The notes under the pieces are model-generated. The model was not told the origin of the DNA, searched no databases, and worked only from the letters and a program-made list of their open reading frames with translations. From Myxococcus xanthus (GTDB lineage Bacteria; Myxococcota; Myxococcia; Myxococcales; Myxococcaceae): a DNA stretch of 64,000 nt. The stretch spans positions 62,001-126,000 of the forward strand of contig NZ_JABFNS010000004.1 in NCBI RefSeq assembly GCF_013116825.1. Reading direction: 5' to 3'. Shown here piece after piece: positions 40,443-49,966 of the stretch. Position 1 is the first letter of the stretch. Each line of letters starts with the position of its first letter. The translations under genes were made by a program, and so were the position numbers.

Positions 40443-42296
40443 TCAGCTCCGCAGCGCCAGGAACGCCTCGTCGAGCGACACGCCTTCATCCAGCAGCTTC
40501 TTCAGCTCCGTCACGAACGTGGCGTAGGCCGCGGCGGTGAGCGTCATCACGTAGGCCCCGATGTCCGGCATCCGGTAGGACGCAGCCAGGGTGGCCAGCG
40601 GCACGTTCAGGAGGCTGGGTGTCGCCTCGAGCCTCGCCAGCCCCTGCTTGACGGTGGCAGGGAAGCGGTTGAGCGCGGCCATGTATTCCTTGTGCTGGAG
40701 GCGCTCCAGCCGCAGCGTGGCGGAGGCCAGGCCCGCGAACTGCCACCGCGTGGTTCCGTGGGCGAGCGTGTTGAGCACGGGAACGAGCTGGCCAATGGCC
40801 ATGGCGGTGCCGCGCTGGGGCAGGGTGGAGAACTCGTCATAGAGCTCCGCCTGCCGGAGCTTCTTCACGAGCTCCTCGAAGTGCTGCTCGCCGTCGTGGT
40901 CCTCCGGCTCAGGCAGCGGCTGGCCCGCCGCGGAGTGGCGGTGCGGCAGGCTGCGCCGGCAGGCATACCAGAGGGTCCTCGAGCTGGAGAGCAGCTCGCT
41001 CCACGCCGCCTCCACCAGGTCTGTCACGGGCGCTTCTGGCACGGGCTGGACCTGCCAGCGGCGCGTGAGGTCCAGCAGGGCATGCGCGGGCAGTCGCCGC
41101 GCCACCTGTCCCACCGCCGCCGCCCGCAGCTTGAGCGGCGCGGCGCGCAGCACCTCGCGGAGGCCCTCCAGGCGCTGCGCCATTCCATGGCGCGCCACGG
41201 GCACCATCACCAGGATTGACACCGACTCCAGGGCCTCGCCCGTCTGCGTGAGGTCGATGGGGGGCAGTTGCAGGGACTCGTCGAGGATGGCGCCGAGCTC
41301 GTCCTCGGCCACCACCGTCAGCTCGACGTCCACTTCGGGCGGGAAGTAGAACTCCGTGAGGCTGCCCGCCTCAATGGCCGCCGCGGGCAGGGTCCCCGCG
41401 GCGGGCAGCGTGAAGAAGTGCTCGCTCGCGAGGAACCGCTCGCTCTGACCCGCCGCGCGACGCGCCTGGAGCACCTCCTTCAGGTGTTGCTGATATTGAA
41501 GCGCGTGGGCTTCACGCAGCTCCCGTGAGGCAATGCCGAAGCCCACCACGCTGCGTTGTTCGGCGCCCACCTCTCGCCGCACCAGGAAGGTGTCCAGCCA
41601 GCGGAGGGTGCCTCGGTCCAAGGCCAGCATCGCCAGCGGCAGCGCGTCCACGGGGAGGTTCCGCATCCCCGCACCGGCGAAGACTTCATGGGCCGCGCGG
41701 CCGCGGCGCGTCTCGAAGGTGCCGCCGCCCACCGGGTCTGGGTAGGGGATGAGCGTCAGCGCCACCGCCTCGATGATGTCGCCGTCCTGCGTGGTCCGCG
41801 CGGCGCCCAGCGACGTGGGGTACGAGGCCACCGGGTTCGCCGTGTACTCCACGGGGCGCAGCACCAGCACGTACAACCCAGAGCGGCTCCGCGCCAGCTC
41901 GCGCGGCACGGGGGCGAGTCCGAAGGCCGCGTCCAGCCGTTGAATCTCCGGGATGTCGTCCAGGCGGATGCCCGTCAAGTCACGAGGCACGACCACCAAT
42001 TCGCCGCCGGGTGTCAGCCCATGGCCCAGGCGGACGGTGAGCGTCGTCCGGTCCTGGCTGGGCGTGACGGTCAGCCCGTTCATCACCCCGGTGCCATTGG
42101 CGCGTGAGAGGTCGGCCTGCCGCGTGAGGAAGTAGTTCTGCTCCCGGGTGAGGTCCTTCGCGGTGAGGAAGCGCCCGTCGAAGAAGAAGGAGCGCACGCG
42201 CCGGTCGTCGTGCACCATTGCCCGGGCGGTCTCCAGCGCTTGTGCCGTCTCCCAGGTGAGCTTCTCCCGGGCGGGTCCACTGGTTGGGTTGAACAC
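40443..42296 (-). CDS. eCIS accessory protein with shared N-terminal module (middle of three)
   Basis: 617 residues from a GTG with AAGGGGG five to six nt upstream. Residues ~35-120 repeat the module seen in its two neighbours: FFFDGRFLTAKDLTREQ, GVMNGLTV, LTPGGELVVVP. The middle is beta-rich and the C-terminal third is helical with no motif I recognise. It sits 27 nt after the preceding gene and 3 nt before the next. Probably a baseplate- or tip-attached component in the Afp13-like slot; no enzymatic motif is visible. Confidence 0.7.
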   Translation of the reverse strand: MFNPTSGPAREKLTWETAQALETARAMVHDDRRVRSFFFDGRFLTAKDLTREQNYFLTRQADLSRANGTGVMNGLTVTPSQDRTTLTVRLGHGLTPGGELVVVPRDLTGIRLDDIPEIQRLDAAFGLAPVPRELARSRSGLYVLVLRPVEYTANPVASYPTSLGAARTTQDGDIIEAVALTLIPYPDPVGGGTFETRRGRAAHEVFAGAGMRNLPVDALPLAMLALDRGTLRWLDTFLVRREVGAEQRSVVGFGIASRELREAHALQYQQHLKEVLQARRAAGQSERFLASEHFFTLPAAGTLPAAAIEAGSLTEFYFPPEVDVELTVVAEDELGAILDESLQLPPIDLTQTGEALESVSILVMVPVARHGMAQRLEGLREVLRAAPLKLRAAAVGQVARRLPAHALLDLTRRWQVQPVPEAPVTDLVEAAWSELLSSSRTLWYACRRSLPHRHSAAGQPLPEPEDHDGEQHFEELVKKLRQAELYDEFSTLPQRGTAMAIGQLVPVLNTLAHGTTRWQFAGLASATLRLERLQHKEYMAALNRFPATVKQGLARLEATPSLLNVPLATLAASYRMPDIGAYVMTLTAAAYATFVTELKKLLDEGVSLDEAFLALRS

Positions 42297-42323
42297 GGTT
42301 ATCCCCCTTCGAGAGAGTCGGGC

Positions 42324-43244
42324 CTAGAAGACGCCCATCCACCGGGCGAGCGCGGCGGTCGAGAGGCTGAAGGGCCTCAGGTCATTGTCGACGTAGACAT
42401 TCCCCTGCCGCGTGGGCCGCACCTCCGTGCCGCGCACGTCCTCCACGTTCGTTGCGCCGATGACGACGCGCGCGAGGAAGACCCACGCGGGATCCCTCAT
42501 CTTCAGGTCGGGCTGGGTCGGGTCCGTCAGCAGCGAGGCCGGGATGAAGGTGTCGCTCCACAGCTTCGCCAGCTCCTGTTCGCGGCTGCCTCGCCAGGCG
42601 CTGAAGATGGCCTGCCGAAGCTTGATGCGCCGCTGCACCGGGTCTGGCTCGTCCACGGGGTCCGGGAAGGGGTTCTTGGGGACCTCCGGAGGGGGATACG
42701 CCGTGGAGCGCGGCACCAGTCGCAGCTCGTAGCCGTCGCGAATGCGCGAGGCGACCACGGCGTCCATCGCGTCGAAGGGCCCCGCCGCGAAGGCAGGCGT
42801 CTTGCCGCGCTCGCACTGGAGGAAACGCAGGAAGAGGTCCGCCACCACTCCGGTGGGCGGAAACCCCGCGGCATCGGGGCTCAGCCGGTACTCGGCGGGC
42901 GTGAAGACGCCGAAGTCGGCCATCTCCAGCGGCTCCTGCCAGTACCAGCGGTCCAGCTTGAGACACGCGTCCGTGGGCACTTCCACCAACCGGCCGAAGG
43001 GGTCCAACGCGAGCCCGGCGGACACGCGGAGCTCCTCATGCTCCGGCTCGGTGCCCTCGTGGTGACTCACCTTGAGCCCGGCCACCGTCCCGACGCCGTG
43101 GAGGTACGCCAGGGCCCGGGTGAGCCGGCCTCGGTGATAGGTCTGCTCGGCGGTGAAGTCTCCCGCGTCCAGGAGCACGCCGGTGTCGTAGTGGAGCCGG
43201 TCTCGCGTCTCCGCGTCGAGCAAGGCGTCATTCGGGGGCGACAT
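42324..43244 (-). CDS. eCIS accessory protein with shared N-terminal module (smallest of three)
   Basis: 306 residues from the ATG at 43244. AAGGAGG lies 9 nt upstream, whereas the ATG two codons earlier (43250) is only 3 nt from it. Residues ~15-90 (YDTGVLLDAGDF, AEQTYHRGRLTRALAYLHG, VAGLKV, ALDPFGRLVEVP) are the shared module; the rest is a compact alpha/beta region without known motif. The module followed by a short C-terminal part could make this the basal adaptor on which the longer two are modelled. It directly follows the gpI-like gene. Confidence 0.72.
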   Translation of the reverse strand: MSPPNDALLDAETRDRLHYDTGVLLDAGDFTAEQTYHRGRLTRALAYLHGVGTVAGLKVSHHEGTEPEHEELRVSAGLALDPFGRLVEVPTDACLKLDRWYWQEPLEMADFGVFTPAEYRLSPDAAGFPPTGVVADLFLRFLQCERGKTPAFAAGPFDAMDAVVASRIRDGYELRLVPRSTAYPPPEVPKNPFPDPVDEPDPVQRRIKLRQAIFSAWRGSREQELAKLWSDTFIPASLLTDPTQPDLKMRDPAWVFLARVVIGATNVEDVRGTEVRPTRQGNVYVDNDLRPFSLSTAALARWMGVF

Positions 43245-43249
43245 GGTCA

Positions 43250-45670
43250 TCAACCTCCTTCCAATCTGGGGTCCAGGCTCGACGGACGCTCGATGACGTC
43301 CGCGAGCCCCAGCACGCTGTGGCCCACTCGCACCGAGGTGGGGGCGGGGGCGGGTCCGACGTAGGTGTCCACGCCCACCAGCGACGCGACGCCGACGAGC
43401 AGCGGACGGCTCGCGGTGATGACGGAGACCTGCACGTGCGCGGGGGCCTCCTGCTCCGCCACCTTCCGGATGAGGCCCAGGGTCCGCGTGTCCGTGCCCT
43501 GGTGCACCAGCACCGTGAGCCGGTGTGCCAGCCGCTCCAGGAGCTGCTCCACCGCCTCCGCCTCCGCCCGGCTCTGCAGCGTTTCGTCCCCGAAGACGGC
43601 CAGGAACTCCTTGCGCGTCTCATCCCCGAGGAAGAGCGTGTCGCCCACGTAGGAGTTCCCGCTCCGGGCCAGGCCCGGCAGCAACGGGTCCTCCGCGTCC
43701 GCGAGGTCCGCGCCGAGGATGGTCGCCAGCGTGCGCCGAAGCCGGAAGTCCTCCACCACCACCACGGCGCCTCGGTTCACCGCGCCGTCGGTGACGAGGT
43801 CCAGCGCCAGGCGCAGGCCCTCGACGCAGCCGCGCCGCCGGGCGAGCGCGGGCGCGGACCGGAGCATCGCGCGCCGCTGGCTTTCACCCACCACGGGGTC
43901 GAAGGAGAGGCCTACCCAGCTCGCGAGCCACTCCAGCGAATCACCAGGCACGTGCCCCGGGTCGGTGAGCACGTGCGCATGGGCGATGCGGTCCTCGATG
44001 GGCGTCAGCACCCCCTCGACGATGCCGAGGAAGCGCTCCAGGAAGTCCGCGGGAGTCGCCCGGCCGGCGGTGTCCGCGTCCTCGCCGAAGAGCTCCTCGC
44101 GGTAGAGGGACGGCAGGTAGTTGTCCACGTAGGAGAAGCGCGATGCATACGCGCGCAGCGCTCCCACTTCGGGCGTCCGGCGGCCGTCGCCGAACAGCTC
44201 CACCCGCACCCACAGGTACCGTCCGGAGAGCGCACGCACCTTCGCGTGGGCGCGCTGGATGAGGACGGTGAACAGGCCACTCTCGCCCGGGGCCGGCGGC
44301 GCGGGCAGCATCCCCGGTTGGAACGGCACCTCCGACGGCAGCGGTACCCAGCTCCCGTGTGGGACGTCTGGATGCACAGGGGCTTCCGGGATGAGGCCCA
44401 GGCGATGCTCGTGCCAGCGCGGCGAGGCGCTCGGCGGAGCCAGGGGCTCGTCGGTGGCGGCGAGCCAGACGCGCACCCCGGTGCGTGGGGGCAGCAGCGC
44501 CTCCACGTACAGGCGGTGCCACACCGTGCGCCCGTCACCCGAATCGAAGGGCCGGTTCGGCGGGTTGGCGGCGCGGCCCCGCTCCGCGCACCGGGGCAGC
44601 GACAGGGCCTGAAGCGGCACTGGCGCCATGTGGGCCAACCCCGGGGTGACGGCGTGGTGCGGAGGCTGCGCCCCCTGGAGGAAGGGGCCCCCGTCATGGC
44701 CGGGCAGTGGAAAGTAGTCTCCCTGGGGAATCGCCTCTGAAACACCAGTTGGGAGCGCGTAGGCCACCGCCTCCACCTTGCCGTCATCGAGCAGCGACAG
44801 CACCGCGGCGCGGCCGTCCGGAAGGATGGCGAGACTGAAGGGCCGCAGCACGCCCGGGAGCGCGACGGGCGCGGAGAAGCGGCCCGTGTAGAAGCGCAGC
44901 CGCGCGTGCGCCGCGTCTGGGGGCACCCCCGCGAGCGCCGGGTCCATGACCCAGCTCAGCACCGCCAGCCGTCCCTCGGCGTCACATGCGAGCGCCACCG
45001 GCACTTCGCCAGGCCACGCGAGCGTCTCCAGCACCCGGGTCCGAGGCGGGTCCGGGTTCTCTTCCATGGGGCGGAACAAACCAGCGCCGGAGGGAATGGA
45101 CAGGATGTCCGGGAGCGGCTGCCCGTCCACGCGGCCGAGCACGGCGGGAGGTGCGTTGGGCGCGAAGGAAGGCGGACCGCTCAGGACGTAGGCGCCACCC
45201 CGCGGGTCCGCGGCGATGCGGTGCGCGGGAATCCCCTCGGCCGGGAACACCACGGCGGACCACACCTTGCGCAGGTGGAGCGCCACCACGCGCTGGGCCA
45301 CCGCGAGGTAGAGGACACCGCCAGCTCCAGGCGACAGGTCCGTCACCGCGCCGGACAACCCCACCTGCGCGGGCTCGAATCGGAGCGTGGTGCCAGCGCC
45401 TCCGCCCGCCGCCCGCACCTGCCCGGCCACGTCGTCCCACCAAACCCACGTGCCGAAGGCGTCCACCGCGCCCGGTACGCGAGCGAGCCTGGGCTCCAGC
45501 ACCGCGAGGTCGAGCGCTTCATCGAAGGTGCGACTCTCTCCCAGGCTCCCCAGCCGGAGCGTCCTGCGCTTCGCGTCGTAGAGACACACCTCGCCCGCGG
45601 AGACCGAGCTCTCCGTGACCCAGTCCGGCGCGTCCGCCAGCATGTAGAACCGGAGGCGGTTGGCGTCCAT
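43250..45670 (-). CDS. eCIS baseplate wedge protein, gpI-like (Afp12/Pvc12-type) with N-terminal propeller
   Basis: 806 residues. The C-terminal ~300 residues match phage tail protein I: YLPSLYREE, FLERFLGIVEGVLTPIEDRI, then SLEWLASWVGL and ARRRGCVEGLRLALDLVT. The N-terminal ~330 residues look like a beta-propeller (repeated short strands such as AGGVLYLAVAQ, AAVLSLLDDGKVEAVAYAL). Such an N-terminal extension is absent from P2 gpI and occurs in large eCIS versions. It forms part of the baseplate wedge with gpJ, whose stop overlaps this start by one base. Confidence 0.85.
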   Translation of the reverse strand: MDANRLRFYMLADAPDWVTESSVSAGEVCLYDAKRRTLRLGSLGESRTFDEALDLAVLEPRLARVPGAVDAFGTWVWWDDVAGQVRAAGGGAGTTLRFEPAQVGLSGAVTDLSPGAGGVLYLAVAQRVVALHLRKVWSAVVFPAEGIPAHRIAADPRGGAYVLSGPPSFAPNAPPAVLGRVDGQPLPDILSIPSGAGLFRPMEENPDPPRTRVLETLAWPGEVPVALACDAEGRLAVLSWVMDPALAGVPPDAAHARLRFYTGRFSAPVALPGVLRPFSLAILPDGRAAVLSLLDDGKVEAVAYALPTGVSEAIPQGDYFPLPGHDGGPFLQGAQPPHHAVTPGLAHMAPVPLQALSLPRCAERGRAANPPNRPFDSGDGRTVWHRLYVEALLPPRTGVRVWLAATDEPLAPPSASPRWHEHRLGLIPEAPVHPDVPHGSWVPLPSEVPFQPGMLPAPPAPGESGLFTVLIQRAHAKVRALSGRYLWVRVELFGDGRRTPEVGALRAYASRFSYVDNYLPSLYREELFGEDADTAGRATPADFLERFLGIVEGVLTPIEDRIAHAHVLTDPGHVPGDSLEWLASWVGLSFDPVVGESQRRAMLRSAPALARRRGCVEGLRLALDLVTDGAVNRGAVVVVEDFRLRRTLATILGADLADAEDPLLPGLARSGNSYVGDTLFLGDETRKEFLAVFGDETLQSRAEAEAVEQLLERLAHRLTVLVHQGTDTRTLGLIRKVAEQEAPAHVQVSVITASRPLLVGVASLVGVDTYVGPAPAPTSVRVGHSVLGLADVIERPSSLDPRLEGG

Positions 45671-48012
45671 CAGCAGACCTCGGGGACCATGGGCACCGCC
45701 ACGCCCGCCTGCGAGGAGTCCATGCCGCCGCTTCCCTCATCACCGATGCCGTGGAGCATCGTCGGCACCTCCCCGTCGGCATTCACCGCCACCTTGAGCA
45801 GCTCCGGGAGCTGCCAGTCCGCGATGGACAGCTCCACCGGCGTCGTCGCGGTGCTGCCCTTGAGCTGGAGCCAGCTCGGGTTGACTGGACCCTCGGCCTG
45901 CCGGACGGACGGGGCAGGGGGCTCCACCGTGAAGCGCGCCACGTCGGCCGTGGCTCCGGCGCGGCGAGGGTCTCTCAGCACGCGCGTCACCGTTCCCCAG
46001 GCGAAGAGGCTCACCCCGGCGATGCTGGCCACCCCGGGGACCTGCGCCACCGCCACATAGAGCTCCCGGTCCTGGACGTCCCGGCCCAGCGGCCAGCCCT
46101 CTCCGGTGGGACCTCCCGCCGGCAGCGGGAAGATGAAGCGGCGCACGGCCTGCCGCACCGCCTGCACCACCGTCTCCCTGCCAAAGCCCTCGCGCACGGT
46201 GATGCCCACGCCGAGCCCCAGTGGGACGTACTCGCAGCCAACCACGTAGAGCTCGGTGGTGAGCGGCCGGCGCGCATCCAGGTAGGCATGGACGGCTTCC
46301 AGCAATGGCCGGTCCGCCCGCGGGTAGGGCGGCTCGAGCCGCGTGGCCGTGGGCAACACCATGACGGAGACGACACCGGGGACACCGTCCCGCCGTCGCC
46401 TTGGCTCGAAGCGGGGCAGCACCTCCACACGCCCCAACTGCACGCCGGGGGTGCTCGCCGCGAGCCGCCGGTAGTCCTCCTCCGTCACGGCCCGGTCCAC
46501 GTGGCGCAGCAGCGCGGGGATGCGGCGCTCGGCCTCCGCCAGCGTCTCCGCGTCCCGGCCACCCAGCGTGGGCTCCGGCTGTTGCACCCGCAGCCCCGGC
46601 GCGGGGCTTCCATCGACCCGGAAGGCGCTGATGTCCTTCAGGCTGCCAGGCGGGAGGTTTCCCGCGGCGCCGCCGCCGCTGCGCATCCGGGCCACCAGCA
46701 CCTGGGCACCCGCGGGAGGCACGCGCCCTCGCACGCCGTCTCCACAGCGGGCGGTGCCTGCCTCGGAGTCCAGGGCGTAGACGGGCTCGTCGCGCCGGGC
46801 CAGCGCGAGGTCCTCGATGAGCCGCCACTCGCGGTAGCCCGCCCCTGGCTCTTCGATGAAGAGCTGGAACGTCGCGCGCTCCACGGAGCCGGAGGGCAGG
46901 CGAAACTCCTGCTCCGCGTTGCCGTCGCTCTGTCCAATCAGGCGTCCGCCGGTCGTCTCGCGCTGGTCCACTTCGACCGCGTTGATGTCCACCCAGCCCA
47001 GCGCGAAGCGCTCCGGCCTTCCGCTGGGACGCAGGCGCAGCCAGGTCACCAATCGCGCCGCCACTCTCGGGTCGTCCAGGCGCGGCGGCCGGTCGCCCAG
47101 GCCGGCGCGCGCGTCCGCCCTCACGTCATTGACCGGCGCGCCCAGGTCGGATGGCAACAGCAGCCGCACGACGCCCCGGCGGGACAGCTCCTGCGTCGAG
47201 TCCGCCACGACGGTGAGCCGGTGGTACACCGGCAACCCGTCCGCGGCGGGCGTGCCCGTCACTTCCCAGACGTGCGGCAGCCGGCCGCGCGCTCCGAGCA
47301 GCTCGGACAGGGCGGGGACCTCCATGACGGGGGAGATGCCCACGCTCAGGACGCGAGGCCCCTGTCCGTTCCCCTTCGTCAGGTCCTCCCGGAGGGCCAC
47401 CACGTGCTCCGCCTTGGGGGCGAGCAGCGCGAGCCACAGGCTCCCGTCCACCGTCTCCGTCACCAGGTCCAGCCCGCGCGGGTCAGCGGCGCCGAGCGGG
47501 AACACGGGCGTCGTCGCGTAGAAGCCGTGCTGGGCCTTGGGGTCCAGGCCGTAGACCTGCGCGAGCCGGGGCAGCATCGACGCGTGCTGCTGACGCTCCG
47601 TCTCCGTGAGCGGGCGCTTTCGGTACGCCTCGGCGGTGAGGTGCACCACGGTCAGCTCATCCAGCGTCTCGAAGGGCACGGGCTTGCGCAACGAGGCGAA
47701 GGCCCGCAGCGACACGGAAGGCTGGAGCACCTCGGTGTCGAAGTGGACGCTCACCACGCCGGTGGCGGCCTCGGCGGGGCGCAGGCTCGCGCCCAGCAGC
47801 CGAAGGAAGGCCAGTCGCTGGCGCTCGGGGATGAGGTTGGCGCGGTAGAGGATGGAGTCCGCCAGCCAGGCAAAGAGCTCCAGCAGGGTGCGCCCCGGGT
47901 CGCCCACGCGGGCATGGGTCCACTCCGGGGTATGGCCCGGGATGCGGGAGAGCAGCTCCTCGACGAGGTCCGGGAAGCTCCTGTCGTCGAGTCGGGGAGG
48001 AATGATGGGCAT
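45670..48012 (-). CDS. eCIS baseplate protein, gpJ/gp6-like (Afp11/Pvc11-type)
   Basis: 780 residues. The N terminus (PPRLDDRSFPDLVEELLSRI, TLLELFAWLADSILYRANLI, RQRLAFLRLLG) is characteristic of baseplate J-like proteins, and the C-terminal part holds the conserved core (PYPRADRPLLEAVHAYLDAR, RPLTTELYVV). It dimerises in T4-like and P2-like baseplates to form the inner wedge that holds the sheath ring. Directly follows the gp25-like gene (stop and start adjacent). Confidence 0.92.
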   Translation of the reverse strand: MPIIPPRLDDRSFPDLVEELLSRIPGHTPEWTHARVGDPGRTLLELFAWLADSILYRANLIPERQRLAFLRLLGASLRPAEAATGVVSVHFDTEVLQPSVSLRAFASLRKPVPFETLDELTVVHLTAEAYRKRPLTETERQQHASMLPRLAQVYGLDPKAQHGFYATTPVFPLGAADPRGLDLVTETVDGSLWLALLAPKAEHVVALREDLTKGNGQGPRVLSVGISPVMEVPALSELLGARGRLPHVWEVTGTPAADGLPVYHRLTVVADSTQELSRRGVVRLLLPSDLGAPVNDVRADARAGLGDRPPRLDDPRVAARLVTWLRLRPSGRPERFALGWVDINAVEVDQRETTGGRLIGQSDGNAEQEFRLPSGSVERATFQLFIEEPGAGYREWRLIEDLALARRDEPVYALDSEAGTARCGDGVRGRVPPAGAQVLVARMRSGGGAAGNLPPGSLKDISAFRVDGSPAPGLRVQQPEPTLGGRDAETLAEAERRIPALLRHVDRAVTEEDYRRLAASTPGVQLGRVEVLPRFEPRRRRDGVPGVVSVMVLPTATRLEPPYPRADRPLLEAVHAYLDARRPLTTELYVVGCEYVPLGLGVGITVREGFGRETVVQAVRQAVRRFIFPLPAGGPTGEGWPLGRDVQDRELYVAVAQVPGVASIAGVSLFAWGTVTRVLRDPRRAGATADVARFTVEPPAPSVRQAEGPVNPSWLQLKGSTATTPVELSIADWQLPELLKVAVNADGEVPTMLHGIGDEGSGGMDSSQAGVAVPMVPEVC

Positions 48013-48414
48013 CTAGCCTCCGAGGTCCATGGCGAGCCCGAGCTGCTGCACGTCACCCGTGCGGCGCAGGCGGTAGACGATTTCCACGCGGACCTGGGTG
48101 GGCAGGTCCGCCAGCTCCAGTACGTCCACGCGGATGAGTTCCAGGCGCGGCTCCCACTCGGTGAGCGCGCGCTGCACCAGCTCCTGGATGCGCCGGCGGG
48201 TGGACACGGTGTTGGGCTGCCCCACCATCCGCTCCAGCCCGGCGCCGAAGCCCTGCCGCATGAGCTGCTCGCCGGGGCGCGTGCGGAGGATGACCTCGAT
48301 GGACTGACGCACGCTGGCTTCCAGCGAAGGAAACGCCAGCTCGCCGCGTTCGTCCGGCACGAGCCGCAGCGGAAAGCCCACGGGAGGGCGCCTGTCGGGA
48401 GGCTTCAGGCTCAT
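48013..48414 (-). CDS. eCIS baseplate protein, gp25-like (Afp9/Pvc9-type)
   Basis: 133 residues from the ATG at 48414; a longer open frame upstream is rejected because it would run into the preceding gene. The gp25 family pattern is seen: FPSLEASVRQSIEVILRTRP, GEQLMRQGFGAGLERMV, RIQELVQRALTEWEPRLELI. It links baseplate to sheath in contractile tails. In Afp/PVC loci a PAAR-type spike tip gene normally separates this gene from the gpJ gene; none is present here. Confidence 0.9.
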   Translation of the reverse strand: MSLKPPDRRPPVGFPLRLVPDERGELAFPSLEASVRQSIEVILRTRPGEQLMRQGFGAGLERMVGQPNTVSTRRRIQELVQRALTEWEPRLELIRVDVLELADLPTQVRVEIVYRLRRTGDVQQLGLAMDLGG

Positions 48415-48421
48415 GGCGCGG

Positions 48422-49966
48422 TCAGTCCTCGAACCGCTCGCGCAGCGAGGCGGGAATGGGGATGCAGATCTTGATGAGGGCAATCCAGAAGAAGACGATG
48501 TTCAGCATCGACAGGAAGAGGTTGAGGACGATGAAGGCGCAGAGGGTGATGATGGGAATGTTGAACCCACAGAGCCACCCGATGCCCTGACCCGCGGGGG
48601 GGCTGGCTGAGCCTTCGAGGAAGTCCTTCGGCGAGTTCTTGTTCAGCAGCTCGTTCATCCCCGGCGGCACCTGGAAGGTGACGTTGGGCTTGAAGGCGCT
48701 CAGGTCCTTGAGCGACGGAAGGGGGATGAGGACGGGAGGCCGTTTTCCGCGCTCATGCCAGGCGGCGATGGTGAAGGGGGCGCTCTCCTCGCTCCAGACG
48801 ATGGCGGGTGGGCAGCCATCCTCGCGGCGGACCCGGACGAAGGCCCTGGCCACATAGCGCGAGCCACGCCGTTCGAAGCGCCGCTCGGGAGGGATGAGGT
48901 CCCGCATCCGTGGCGCGGTGGCGGCCTTCGCCGCCTGGAGGAGCTGGGCCGCCTCCGAGGCATTGGGATGCGTCCACGAACGAGGCAACGCCACCGTGCC
49001 CGTCTTCCCCTGGACGAGGACGTCCGCCAGCCCGGAGAGCGCCGTGCCCGCGGGCCGCTTCTGGCCATTGCCATAGTCGAGCTGCACCCGGTTCATCGCC
49101 GTCATGAGCGCGGGCACCTTGAAGGCGTCGAACACCGCGACCAGTCCACGCAGGAAGTCGATGAACAGGGCGAGCTTGTCGTGCTTCGCCTGCGGCAATC
49201 TGCGCTGGGCCACGTCCTGGTAGGTGACCGACAGGCCTTCGAGCCCTGTCCAGTCCACCGTCTTTCCCGCCGCGAAGTAGGGGGACAGCAGGCTCCGCAC
49301 CTGCGCGTCGTCGAACGCGGGCGCTGTGCTGGATGCGCCCTCCGGTGCTTCACTGCTCGCCACCTGGAGCAGTCCGTACAGCACGGTGCGCTTCGCCGCG
49401 GCGCACGCGTCGGGCGGCGCGATGAAGAGCGATGTCACGGTTTCCTGGTCCCGGCTGGTGGCCCGCATGAGGCGCAGCAGCTCGCGGCGGACGTCCGCGG
49501 GGCCGGGGCCCTGGGGCCCTTCGCGCCGTCCAGGGTCGGGGTCGCGCTCCTGTTCCTCACCGTCGAGCACGACCCAGCCGGCGACCTTGCCGTCCCGCCG
49601 AACCCAGGCCTCGCGCGTATTGCCCGCGCCCACACGTCGGATGACGAGCCCCGCGCTGTCGATTCGGGTCGCCTCGACCCGAGGCTCACCGAACACGTCG
49701 CAGCAGGCCTCCAGCAAGGCCACGTTGAACACCCCGTGAACGGGCTGGAGCAGCTTGAGCCCCTGGGGGTTGAGCGCTCCATCGGAGATGAGGGTGTCCG
49801 CCAGCGCCTTGCGGCCTTCCTCGGACCTGAGCTCTCCGAAGATGGCTTGAACGAACTCCTGGTCCTGCCGCTCGACGAACGCGGGGGCGCCGCGCTGGGC
49901 CGCCAGCGGGGCTCCGGTGGCTCCGTCGAAAACGAGCCCGCGCAGCTTGACGGGGTGGCTCACCAT
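48422..49966 (-). CDS. Unknown eCIS-locus protein with C-terminal hydrophobic (membrane) tail
   Basis: 514 residues from the ATG at 49966, which overlaps the preceding stop; a longer open frame further upstream is a shadow of the spike gene. The main body is mixed alpha/beta without a motif I recognise. The last ~60 residues are strikingly hydrophobic (GWLCGFNIPIITLCAFIVLN, then LFLSMLNIVFFWIALIKICI) and end in a basic stretch, which looks like one or two membrane helices. Lying between spike and gp25 genes it may be a baseplate component that anchors the particle to a membrane; this is inference from the hydrophobic tail and position only. Confidence 0.6.
   Translation of the reverse strand: MVSHPVKLRGLVFDGATGAPLAAQRGAPAFVERQDQEFVQAIFGELRSEEGRKALADTLISDGALNPQGLKLLQPVHGVFNVALLEACCDVFGEPRVEATRIDSAGLVIRRVGAGNTREAWVRRDGKVAGWVVLDGEEQERDPDPGRREGPQGPGPADVRRELLRLMRATSRDQETVTSLFIAPPDACAAAKRTVLYGLLQVASSEAPEGASSTAPAFDDAQVRSLLSPYFAAGKTVDWTGLEGLSVTYQDVAQRRLPQAKHDKLALFIDFLRGLVAVFDAFKVPALMTAMNRVQLDYGNGQKRPAGTALSGLADVLVQGKTGTVALPRSWTHPNASEAAQLLQAAKAATAPRMRDLIPPERRFERRGSRYVARAFVRVRREDGCPPAIVWSEESAPFTIAAWHERGKRPPVLIPLPSLKDLSAFKPNVTFQVPPGMNELLNKNSPKDFLEGSASPPAGQGIGWLCGFNIPIITLCAFIVLNLFLSMLNIVFFWIALIKICIPIPASLRERFED

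Noticed and set aside
45751-48474. 907-residue plus-strand open frame over gpJ and gp25
   Set aside because: Antisense shadow of two conserved baseplate genes.
48415-48483. Longer gp25-like frame
   Set aside because: It would run into the end of the preceding gene, and the ATG at 48414 gives the normal protein length.
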